Source of the DNA: an uncultured Acidimicrobiaceae bacterium
GTDB taxonomy: Bacteria > Actinomycetota > Acidimicrobiia > Acidimicrobiales > RAAP-2
Direction: 5' to 3'
Length of the DNA stretch: 58,275 bases
Assembly: GCA_903894295.1 (NCBI GenBank)
Contig: CAITPI010000037.1
Location: forward strand, 1-58,275
Shown here: piece after piece, positions 51,432 through 58,275 of the stretch
Layout of the letters: each line of letters opens with the position of its first letter
Numbering within the stretch: position 1 is the first letter of the stretch
Translations under genes and position numbers: made by a program
Notes under the pieces: generated by a model
Database searches by the model: none
What the model was told of the DNA's origin: nothing
The model's input: only the letters and a program-made list of their open reading frames with translations

Positions 51432-52571
51432 ATGGTGACCCTGGCCAACATCAACCTCCCGGAACAGTCCCGGCGGGTCTCGTCCCGTCTGGATTTTGGC
51501 GTCATCTCCCTCGCCATTGGACTGGCCTTCTTTGGTGTCCTCATGGTCTATTCGGCCACCAAGGACAAACTGCACAACGCCGGTCTTGATCCGCAGTACT
51601 TCCTGAAGCGCCAGGGAGTCTTCCTGGTCCTCGGCATTGTCGTGATGCTGGCCGTGGCGGCGTTCGACTACCGGAGGATCGAACAGTTCTCCACCATCCT
51701 GTATCTCGGAACGGTGTTTGCCCTGTTGGCGGTGTTGTCACCAGTGGGCTCCCACGCGCTCGGTTCCCAGCGCTGGTTCTCGCTCGGACCGTTGCAGCTC
51801 CAGCCTTCCGAGTTCGCCACCCTGGTGTTGATCGTCGCCATGTCGACCTACTGTGCCCGACGACCGGACGGATTGGACTTCCGGGACCTGGTCCGACTGG
51901 TCCTGTTGGCCGGTATTCCGATCCTCATGGTGCTGGCCCAACCTGACCTCGGCACGTCGATTCTCCTGGTGGTGATCCTGCTCACCTTGTTGGTGGCCGC
52001 CGGCATGCCGGGTCGCTACCTGGGTCTTCTCTGTGTGGTGGGCCTGATCGGCTTCGTGTTGGCCCTCAAACTCGGCCTCGTCCAGCACTACCAGATCCAG
52101 CGGTTGACCAGCTTCATCTCGCCCAACGCCGCCAACGCCAACGTGACCTACAACGTGAACGAAGCGAAGAACGCCATCGCCCACGGGGGCATCTTCGGCC
52201 AGGGACTCTTCCGGGGCACCCAGACCAACCTGGCCTACGTCCCCGAACAGCAGACCGACTTCATCTTCTCGGCGGTCGGGGAGCAGTTGGGCTTCGTCGG
52301 CGCCGGTCTTCTCATCACCGCCTACGGCCTGGTGGCCTGGCGCGTTCTCCGCACGGCCCAGATGGCCCGCGACACGTTCGGACGCCTGCTGTGCACCGGG
52401 GTGTTTGCCCTGCTCGTCTTTTCGGTGTTCGAGAACGTCGGCATGAACATGGCCATCATGCCGGTGGCCGGAATCCCGCTGCCTTTCCTCTCTTACGGTG
52501 GATCGGCCATGATCTCGTTCTTTGCTGCCATCGGCCTGACCGTCAGCGTGCATCGACGGAGCCTGCGGTGA
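51432..52571 (+). CDS. rodA: SEDS peptidoglycan polymerase, RodA type
   Basis: The 379-residue protein has ten membrane segments and the SEDS signatures: FSLGPLQLQPSEFA, the AQPDLGTS loop containing the catalytic-type Asp, and PEQQTDFIFSAVGEQLGF in the large extracellular loop, which is typical of RodA. It polymerises lipid II with a class B penicillin-binding protein, not found in this window. It follows aroE by 18 bp and its stop overlaps the next gene (GTGA). A second SEDS gene lies 680 bp further on the opposite strand. Confidence 0.9.
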   Translation: MVTLANINLPEQSRRVSSRLDFGVISLAIGLAFFGVLMVYSATKDKLHNAGLDPQYFLKRQGVFLVLGIVVMLAVAAFDYRRIEQFSTILYLGTVFALLAVLSPVGSHALGSQRWFSLGPLQLQPSEFATLVLIVAMSTYCARRPDGLDFRDLVRLVLLAGIPILMVLAQPDLGTSILLVVILLTLLVAAGMPGRYLGLLCVVGLIGFVLALKLGLVQHYQIQRLTSFISPNAANANVTYNVNEAKNAIAHGGIFGQGLFRGTQTNLAYVPEQQTDFIFSAVGEQLGFVGAGLLITAYGLVAWRVLRTAQMARDTFGRLLCTGVFALLVFSVFENVGMNMAIMPVAGIPLPFLSYGGSAMISFFAAIGLTVSVHRRSLR

Positions 52572-53188
52572 GCTCCAACGACGAAGTGGCCCTCGTGGTC
52601 GACGATGACCTGGCCGACCCCCCTGGTCTTTCTGCTGTGGCCTCCACTTCGGGGGACGTCCCCGGAGTAGGGGAAGGCGACCAGATCGAATCCGGCGACG
52701 GGGGACCGGCTTCGGTCCCTGATCCTCAGCACGCACCGGTGTCGTCGTTGCGGATGGCCGTCGTGTCGTCGGTGACCGTGGATTTGCCGAACCAGTATCC
52801 CTCGGTGACGCTGCGCGAACTCGAGTTGCCTGGGCGTTCCCTGACCTTCTCCGTGGGGATGAACGACGGCGTGCTGCTCAGCCACGCCCTGCGCCGGATC
52901 GCGGCGCCACGGCCCCTGACCCATGAGCTCATGGGCTCGGTGCTTTCTGCCTTCGACATCGATCTCGTGGCCGTACGTCTGGTGGGTCGCCAGGGGTCGC
53001 TCTACTTCGCCGAACTTGATCTCCGGAGCCAGCGGGGTCGCTCCGTGCAGTCGTGTCGTCCATCCGATGCCCTCACTCTGGCCCTGTGGCAACGGACGAC
53101 GGTGCCAATCCTGGTGGATGAACGGCTCTTTGACCCTATGAACGATGTCGATCCACCGGGAACCGAAGCGTCCCAACGGCCCACCTGA
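52568..53188 (+). CDS. Bifunctional nuclease (BFN/DUF151) domain protein
   Basis: The 206-residue protein has a disordered acidic first 65 residues and then the BFN domain, with VDLPNQYPSVTLRELELPGR and the C-terminal SCRPSDALTLALWQRTTVPILVDERL. Plant homologues show weak DNase and RNase activity; bacterial function is uncertain. GTG 52568 overlaps the rodA stop. Its position at the end of the wall-synthesis run is not obviously explained by a nuclease role. Confidence 0.8.
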   Translation: MSSNDEVALVVDDDLADPPGLSAVASTSGDVPGVGEGDQIESGDGGPASVPDPQHAPVSSLRMAVVSSVTVDLPNQYPSVTLRELELPGRSLTFSVGMNDGVLLSHALRRIAAPRPLTHELMGSVLSAFDIDLVAVRLVGRQGSLYFAELDLRSQRGRSVQSCRPSDALTLALWQRTTVPILVDERLFDPMNDVDPPGTEASQRPT

Positions 53189-53253
53189 GAGGTTTCGAGG
53201 TCACTGGTCCCGGAAGCGGCCGTGTGCTCCGGTCAGCCGACCGTGCTGTCCGC

Positions 53254-54669
53254 TCAGCCGCCGACGAGCAGTCGCCGCCGCCGTCGGTCTTCCTGCTGCC
53301 AGTCGTCATTCTCGGCATTGTCGACGGCCCGGCCACCTTCGTCGGAGATCCTGACCACCAGGCCAACCAGGATGTAGTTGGCGATCAGCGCCGAACCTCC
53401 GTAGGAGACGAAGGGCAGGGTGATGCCGGTCAGGGGCATGAGCCGGAGCACCCCGCCGATGATGAAGAAGGCCTGCAATCCCAGGATCAAGGTCAGTCCG
53501 GTGGCACAGAGTTTGGCAAACTCCGATCGGGCGGCCTGGGCGGCGCGCAGCCCGGCCCCCACCAGCAGCAGGAAGGCCACGACGACCATCGTTGCTCCGA
53601 GCAGGCCCATCTCCTCGCCGAGCACGGCGAAGACGAAGTCGGTCCGGGAGTTGGGAATGGAGTAGGCGCCAAAGCCGAGACCGAGCCCGGAGCCGCCGAT
53701 CCCGCCGCTTCCGAGGGCGTACCAGGTTTCCACCAACTGGTGGCCAACGGAGTTGGCATAGGCGCCGGGATGGAGCCACGTCTCGACCCGGACGTGGGTC
53801 TGGCCGAGAAACCGTCCCGAGATGTAGGCGCCGATGGCAAAGAGCACCACTCCGAGCAACAGGTAGCCGGTTCGACCGGTGGTGATCCACAGAAGCCCGA
53901 TGAACAAGGTGAACAACAAAGCGGAGAAGCCGATGTCGTGCTCGAGTGATATGACGCCGATGGCGAAGAGCCAGGCCAGGCCGATCGGAATAAGCGGGCG
54001 CGGGTCCACCACGAGGCGGTTGCCCAACCGGGCGGTCGGAATGGTGAGCAGCTCACGCTTCTCGACAAAGTAGGAAGCGAAGAAGATGCAGAGAAGGATC
54101 TTGGCTACCTCGACCGGTTGGAACTCGAACGAACCGGCCTTGACCCACAGGCGGGCTCCGTTGATGTTGGCTCCGAAGTGGGGAATCAGGGGCAACAGCA
54201 TGAGGATGACGGCGGCGAGCAGGAGCAGGTACCGGTAACGGTCAAGATCGCGCGATCGACGGACCAGCACGAGGGTCATCACGTAGGCAAAGATGCCGAC
54301 CGCCGTCCATGCCGCCTGCAGGGGGGCGTAGTTGGTGCCCAGACCGAGGTCGATCCGCAGGATCATCACATAACCCAGGCCGTTCAGAAGAAAGACGATG
54401 GGCAGGAAGACCGGCTGGGACCGCGGAGCGAAGACCCGGTTGGCGATGTGGGCTACGCCACCCATGGCCAGCAGTGACGCCATCAGGGGGACCACGTCAG
54501 AGGGAATTTTGGCGGTGTTTCCGGCAATCATCAGCACGTAGGCGGCGACCACAATGCCGGCCGCCATGAGCATGAGTCCGAGTTCGGTCCGCCGTCGACC
54601 ACGCCCCCCCAACTTCTTCGGCGAAGCGATCACCGGGGCGGTTACTGGGTTGGAAGCCGTGCTGACCAC
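53254..54669 (-). CDS. SEDS family protein, FtsW/RodA type (second copy)
   Basis: A 471-residue, about 12-span SEDS protein. It has GSFEFQPVEVAKI, the EHDIGFSALLF loop, an extracellular segment with RTDFVFAVLGEEMGLLG, and the terminal LPFVSYGGSAL. The extra N-terminal helices match the RodA-like protein next to the pknA/pbpA genes in mycobacteria, so it may serve elongation or septation. The GTG at 54669 lies 6 nt after TAGGCT and has no Shine-Dalgarno. It converges on the BFN gene and diverges from ppk. Confidence 0.9.
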   Translation of the reverse strand: MVSTASNPVTAPVIASPKKLGGRGRRRTELGLMLMAAGIVVAAYVLMIAGNTAKIPSDVVPLMASLLAMGGVAHIANRVFAPRSQPVFLPIVFLLNGLGYVMILRIDLGLGTNYAPLQAAWTAVGIFAYVMTLVLVRRSRDLDRYRYLLLLAAVILMLLPLIPHFGANINGARLWVKAGSFEFQPVEVAKILLCIFFASYFVEKRELLTIPTARLGNRLVVDPRPLIPIGLAWLFAIGVISLEHDIGFSALLFTLFIGLLWITTGRTGYLLLGVVLFAIGAYISGRFLGQTHVRVETWLHPGAYANSVGHQLVETWYALGSGGIGGSGLGLGFGAYSIPNSRTDFVFAVLGEEMGLLGATMVVVAFLLLVGAGLRAAQAARSEFAKLCATGLTLILGLQAFFIIGGVLRLMPLTGITLPFVSYGGSALIANYILVGLVVRISDEGGRAVDNAENDDWQQEDRRRRRLLVGG

Positions 54670-54675
54670 GAGTGG

Positions 54676-54681
54676 AGCCTA
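54676..54681 (-). promoter_or_regulatory. -10 box TAGGCT of the second SEDS gene (leaderless)
   Basis: On the minus strand TAGGCT is followed after 6 nt by GTG 54669. Confidence 0.45.
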
Positions 54682-54728
54682 CCGGTCAACGGGTCCGTAA
54701 CCATGGAGCCTCCGGGCTGGGTCGCCGC

Positions 54729-54734
54729 TAGGGT
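54729..54734 (+). promoter_or_regulatory. -10 box TAGGGT of ppk (leaderless)
   Basis: TAGGGT ends 6 nt before GTG 54741. It is 47 bp from the divergent -10 box of the SEDS gene, so the two promoters share their upstream DNA. Confidence 0.5.
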
Positions 54735-54740
54735 GGACCG

Positions 54741-57188
54741 GTGCCTGATGTGCCCACACCGTCCAGCGGGGAGCCTGTGCGCTCCGACCCGATGGTGGAG
54801 CATCCGCTGGTGGTGCCCGATCTGACATCCCCGGAACGGTTCCTGAACCGGGAGCTCTCGTGGCTGTCCTTCGGCAACCGCCTCCTTGATCTGGCGGCCG
54901 ACCGGCGCCTCCCTATCCTCGAGCGTCTGAGATTCCTTGCCATCTTTTCCGAGAACATCGACGAGTTCTTCCAGGTCAGGGTGTCGGCGCTGGAGGACCA
55001 GGTGGCCGCCGGATTGCGGACCCGTTCGCCGGACGGACGCACCCCACGCGAGCAACTCGGTCTCATCAGCGAGGCCGGGCAACTGCTCGTCGGCCGGTTG
55101 GAGTCCGTGGTTGCATCGCTGCTGAGCGGTGAACTTCCCGAAGTGGGACTCGAAGTGACCGACTGGTCGCAACTGGCCGGGGAAGACCGCGACTTCCTTC
55201 TCCGTTTCTTCGAGCGGCGGGTGTTCCCCATCCTGACTCCGTTGGCCGTCGATCCCGGGCACCCGTTTCCCTACATCTCGAACCTGTCCTTGAACCTGTT
55301 GGTCCGGGTGGCCGACCCGTCTTCCGGAGAGGAACGCATTGCCCGGGTGAAGGTGCCTCCCCGTCTCGACCGGTTCGTCTGGCTGCCCGACGGTCGTCGC
55401 CTCGTGGCAATCGAACAGGTGATCGGGGCAAACCTGGACCACCTGTTCCCGAGCATGGTGATCCTTGACCACCATGCCTTTCGCGTCACACGGAACTCGG
55501 ACCTTTCGTTGGACGATGACGACGGATCCGACCCACTGGCCGCCATCGAACTCGAACTCCACCGTCGACGCTTCGGCCAGGCAGTCCGACTCGAGATTTC
55601 AACGTCGATGCCGGACGAGATGCTTGGGTACCTTCTGGAGACCGTGGAGATCCCGCCAGCAAATGTCTTTCGGCACTCCATTCCTCTCGATCTCACGGGC
55701 CTCGAGGTCATCCTTCGGGTTGACCGACCGGAACTCGAGGCCACCGAATGGACGCCCAGAACGCCGCCCACGCTCGTCCGGGATCGATCGATCTTCGACA
55801 TCCTGAACCGACATGACGTCCTGGTCCACCACCCCTATGAGTCCTTTTCCGGTTCGGTGGAGGAGTTCCTCCGCCAGGCCGCCAACGATCCGGATGTCGT
55901 GGCCATCAAGCAGACGTTGTATCGAACCGGAGAGGAGAGCCCGGTCGTCGAAGCCCTGTTGCGGGCGAGTCGGGCCGGCAAAAGCGTGACCGCCGTGGTC
56001 GAACTCCAGGCCCGATTCGACGAAGAGGTGAACATTGCATGGTCCCGGGTCCTCGAAGAGCATGGCGTCGACGTTGTCTACGGCCTGACCACCCTCAAGA
56101 CCCATTCCAAGATGTCACTCGTGGTTCGCAAGGAAGGGGAGAACCTGCGTCGCTACTGTCACATCGGGAGTGGCAACTACAACGCTTCGACCGCGCTCAG
56201 CTATGAGGACGTCGGACTGCTGACAGGCGATCCCTCCGTCGGACGTGATGTGGCCCAGTTGTTCAACCTGTTGGCCGGCTCGGGGGAGGCGACCGAATTC
56301 TCGAGTCTGATCGTCTCGCCGGAGTCGACCCGGGACCACGTCATCGGCCTCATTGCCGACCAGGCGACGTTGGGCTCCGACGGTCACGTGGTTCTGAAGG
56401 TGAACGGCCTCACCGATCCGGCCGTGATCGATGCCCTCTACCGGGCTTCGATGGCCGGAGCGACCATCGAGCTGCTGGTTCGCGGCAGGTGTGCACTCCG
56501 GCCGCAGGTCCCCGGACTCTCGGAGAACATCCGGGTCCGCTCGATCGTTGGCCGGTTCCTGGAGCACTCCCGGATCTTCCGCTTTGGAGGCCGGGAGGGG
56601 CCGGTCCATATCCTGCTCGGATCGCCCGATCTGATGGAGCGCAATCTCGACCGCCGGGTGGAAGTGCTCGTTCCCATCCTGGACGAAGCCATTGCGACCC
56701 GTTTGGAAGGGATTCTCGAGGCCGCGCTGCGCGACGAGGCCAACTCGTGGCAGTTACGCGCCGATGGAGGCTGGGACCGGTTGGCCCGTGACTCCCGGGA
56801 TCACTTCGAAGCGAAAGGTTCGGCGCCGAGCCCCGGCGACTGGCCGGCGGCGATGGGATTCAACGTGCAGGGTCATTTCCAGGAGTTGGCCCGGCCGGAG
56901 GAACGTCGAACTGGAGCTGGACGGCAGCCGGAACAACGGTCTCGGACGGACGCGGTCCAGGTCGACCCCGTCTTGTGGGCTCCGACGGCCTCGCCGACCT
57001 CTCCGGCGACTGGCGTTCAGCCTTCCGGTCCTTTTTCCGGGTCTTCGTCGTCACCGCCGTCCGACCCCGGGCCAGCAGGCGGGGCCGGGGAGGCTCCAGC
57101 GTCGGTTCGTTCCACGTCGTCGCCTGGTCCTTCGTCGACGCGCTGGTGGATGCGGTGGCGCCCGAGGTGGCGCCGGTCTCGTCGATAG
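54741..57188 (+). CDS. ppk: Polyphosphate kinase PPK1
   Basis: The 815-residue enzyme reversibly makes polyphosphate from ATP. FLNRELSWLSFGNR marks the N-terminal domain; the autophosphorylated His is His455 in TLKTHSKMSLVVR, and CHIGSGNYN and LEHSRIFRFG complete the phospholipase D-like core. The core ends near residue 710. The remaining 90-100 residues are Pro/Ser/Gly-rich, end WWMRWRPRWRRSRR, and lie antisense to the end of the convergent gene. By eye their third positions are less G/C-rich than in the opposite frame, so this tail may be incidental. GTG start with TAGGGT box 6 nt upstream. Confidence 0.94.
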   Translation: MPDVPTPSSGEPVRSDPMVEHPLVVPDLTSPERFLNRELSWLSFGNRLLDLAADRRLPILERLRFLAIFSENIDEFFQVRVSALEDQVAAGLRTRSPDGRTPREQLGLISEAGQLLVGRLESVVASLLSGELPEVGLEVTDWSQLAGEDRDFLLRFFERRVFPILTPLAVDPGHPFPYISNLSLNLLVRVADPSSGEERIARVKVPPRLDRFVWLPDGRRLVAIEQVIGANLDHLFPSMVILDHHAFRVTRNSDLSLDDDDGSDPLAAIELELHRRRFGQAVRLEISTSMPDEMLGYLLETVEIPPANVFRHSIPLDLTGLEVILRVDRPELEATEWTPRTPPTLVRDRSIFDILNRHDVLVHHPYESFSGSVEEFLRQAANDPDVVAIKQTLYRTGEESPVVEALLRASRAGKSVTAVVELQARFDEEVNIAWSRVLEEHGVDVVYGLTTLKTHSKMSLVVRKEGENLRRYCHIGSGNYNASTALSYEDVGLLTGDPSVGRDVAQLFNLLAGSGEATEFSSLIVSPESTRDHVIGLIADQATLGSDGHVVLKVNGLTDPAVIDALYRASMAGATIELLVRGRCALRPQVPGLSENIRVRSIVGRFLEHSRIFRFGGREGPVHILLGSPDLMERNLDRRVEVLVPILDEAIATRLEGILEAALRDEANSWQLRADGGWDRLARDSRDHFEAKGSAPSPGDWPAAMGFNVQGHFQELARPEERRTGAGRQPEQRSRTDAVQVDPVLWAPTASPTSPATGVQPSGPFSGSSSSPPSDPGPAGGAGEAPASVRSTSSPGPSSTRWWMRWRPRWRRSRR

Positions 57189-58275
57189 AACTGGTGGTCA
57201 CCCAGGTGGCAATGGCCGACCTGGAACTTTCCGGAGTTGACTCTTCCTCCAACTCCCGGCGGTCGGCCACCTTGAGGTTGCGGCTGTGGAAGCGCAGAAA
57301 CGCCTTGGTCCTTGGCCAGAGCCGCTGATGCTGCACCTCGAGGGAGGCGTAGGCGAGTCCCCCGAAGGGGATGGGCAGCCAGAAGTTGATGGCCCGGTAG
57401 GCCAACACACCAGACAGGGCCGCCGCCGTGTCCGGCCCGAAACTGGCGATCATGGAAACCAACACGAACTCGACGATGCCCAGTCCGCCCGGAGTCACCG
57501 GGATGGCGGCCAGGATGTTGGCCAATCCGTAGGCGGTGAGCAGGTCGATGGGGGAGATGAAGTGGCTGAAGGCCGCCACGAAGACCCAGAGGGAGGCTGC
57601 ATCGAGAACCCAGTTGGCCGTCGCCCAACCGATGGCCCGCACGAGCACCGGGCGATCGGCCAGCAGGACGGCGAATCGTCGGGCCAGGCGTTCCACGAGG
57701 GATGTGGTCCGGACAGGATCGAGGAACCGGACCCGCTCCGAGACCTTCCACACGACTCGACTGGCCCACTCCTGACCGCGGCCGAGCAGCAGGAAGATGC
57801 CGCCGAATGCCGCCAGCAGGACGATTCCCAGGCCGGCGGCCACGACAACAAGGACCGACCCGGAGAATGAACCCTGGGTGTGGTGTCCGAGTGGCGAGTG
57901 GAACCCGTTCGTTACGAGGAATCCGACGAGACTGCACCAGAAGATCACGTTGAGCACCACCGCCGAACCCACGCCCTGGGTTCCGAGGGCAAATCCCGCG
58001 TCGGCCCCGGTGACGCCGGACTGGGTGAGCAACCGATAGCCAAGGGCGGCACCCGGAGCGGTTCCGCCCGGGGAGACGTGGCTCAGGGCAAGGGTGGAGA
58101 GGTTGATGCGAAACAGTCGGCGACGACGCGGGCCGCCCGGAGGCAGAACGGCGTGGGTCAACTGGGTGTAGGCAATCAGGGCGCCAACTTCGAGCAGCGT
58201 TCCGAGCAGCAGGTAACTGACGTTGATGTGGGCGAGGGCCGCGATCTGGGAGCGGTGGCTGGCCACAAGGGGCAG
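56860..58275 (-). CDS. LPG-synthase-type membrane protein (UPF0104), truncated by the window edge
   Basis: At least 471 residues with seven or more membrane segments, the lysylphosphatidylglycerol synthase transmembrane (flippase-like) domain. Conserved-looking features are SPGGTAPGAALGYRLL, RAIGWATANWVLDAASLW, NILAAIPVTPGGLGIVE and the helix ending LPIPFGGLAY. It may transfer or flip a lipid-linked group. The reading frame stays open through the last base (codons CTG CCC CTT before GTG 58266), and an N-terminal helix is missing, so the gene probably continues past 58275. A charged 130-residue tail overlaps ppk by 329 bp. Confidence 0.82.
   Translation of the reverse strand: MPLVASHRSQIAALAHINVSYLLLGTLLEVGALIAYTQLTHAVLPPGGPRRRRLFRINLSTLALSHVSPGGTAPGAALGYRLLTQSGVTGADAGFALGTQGVGSAVVLNVIFWCSLVGFLVTNGFHSPLGHHTQGSFSGSVLVVVAAGLGIVLLAAFGGIFLLLGRGQEWASRVVWKVSERVRFLDPVRTTSLVERLARRFAVLLADRPVLVRAIGWATANWVLDAASLWVFVAAFSHFISPIDLLTAYGLANILAAIPVTPGGLGIVEFVLVSMIASFGPDTAAALSGVLAYRAINFWLPIPFGGLAYASLEVQHQRLWPRTKAFLRFHSRNLKVADRRELEEESTPESSRSAIATWVTTSSIDETGATSGATASTSASTKDQATTWNEPTLEPPRPRLLARGRTAVTTKTRKKDRKAERQSPERSARPSEPTRRGRPGPRPSETVVPAAVQLQFDVPPAGPTPGNDPAR

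Noticed and set aside
1-58275. CRISPR arrays, transposases, integrases, phage genes, tRNA and rRNA genes
   Set aside because: No regularly spaced repeats, recombinase motifs or tRNA-like arms were found on reading both strands by eye; a tRNAscan or Infernal run would be decisive.

Overview
The window is high-GC actinobacterial chromosome with no sign of plasmid, phage or insertion-sequence content. The taxonomic markers are mycothiol ligase (mshC), a phosphatidylinositol-mannoside block (pgsA, patA, pimA), an InhA-type enoyl reductase, an F420:NADP oxidoreductase, the pdxST-yebC-ruvCAB order, and many start codons lying 6-9 nt after a TANNNT box with no Shine-Dalgarno, which is the signature of leaderless mRNAs. 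queA-tgt between ruvB and yajC and the overall gene style suggest Acidimicrobiia rather than mycobacteria or streptomycetes; that placement is inference.

Layout. 1-2675: a repeat-bearing, gene-poor edge with one small hypothetical gene and an MFS exporter. 2676-7035: a TRIC-like channel, a membrane-anchored secreted protein convergent with a phosphodiester-glycosidase-type exoprotein, and an aldehyde dehydrogenase. 7250-13494: a peptide-type ABC importer in two convergent units, a fused two-domain ATPase (+) and solute-binding protein plus two permeases (-), with a strong hairpin and a separate promoter between binding protein and permeases. 13745-17161: a ketosteroid-isomerase-like protein, FabI, F420:NADP oxidoreductase and MshC, the last preceded by a 29-codon ORF with a near-perfect Shine-Dalgarno. 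17206-25089: thrS, a HIT protein and PIM lipid synthesis, with a triple-PAS GGDEF cyclase between patA and pimA. 25118-27615: an M48 peptidase and a divergent marR/yceI pair with two matching operators. 27822-32381: vitamin B6 synthesis, yebC, ruvCAB. 32520-53188: a long co-directional housekeeping run (queA-tgt, yajC-secD-secF, rel, hisS-aspS-rarA, two small envelope-associated proteins, alaS-ruvX-mltG-aroE-rodA-bifunctional nuclease domain). 53254-58275: a second SEDS gene, divergent polyphosphate kinase, and a window-truncated LPG-synthase-type membrane protein that overlaps the ppk tail antisense.

Themes. Many neighbours overlap by ATGA/GTGA/TTGA, implying translational coupling. Envelope building is spread through the window (PIM lipids, FabI, SEDS proteins, MltG, SecDF). 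Second-messenger or stress enzymes (GGDEF, Rel, PPK) sit among envelope and translation genes. The most unusual observations are the cyclase inside the PIM block, the small ORF coupled to mshC, the consistent leaderless promoter architecture, the two-operator marR/yceI control region, and the long antisense overlap at the ppk 3' end. No CRISPR array, transposase, integrase, tRNA or rRNA was recognised.
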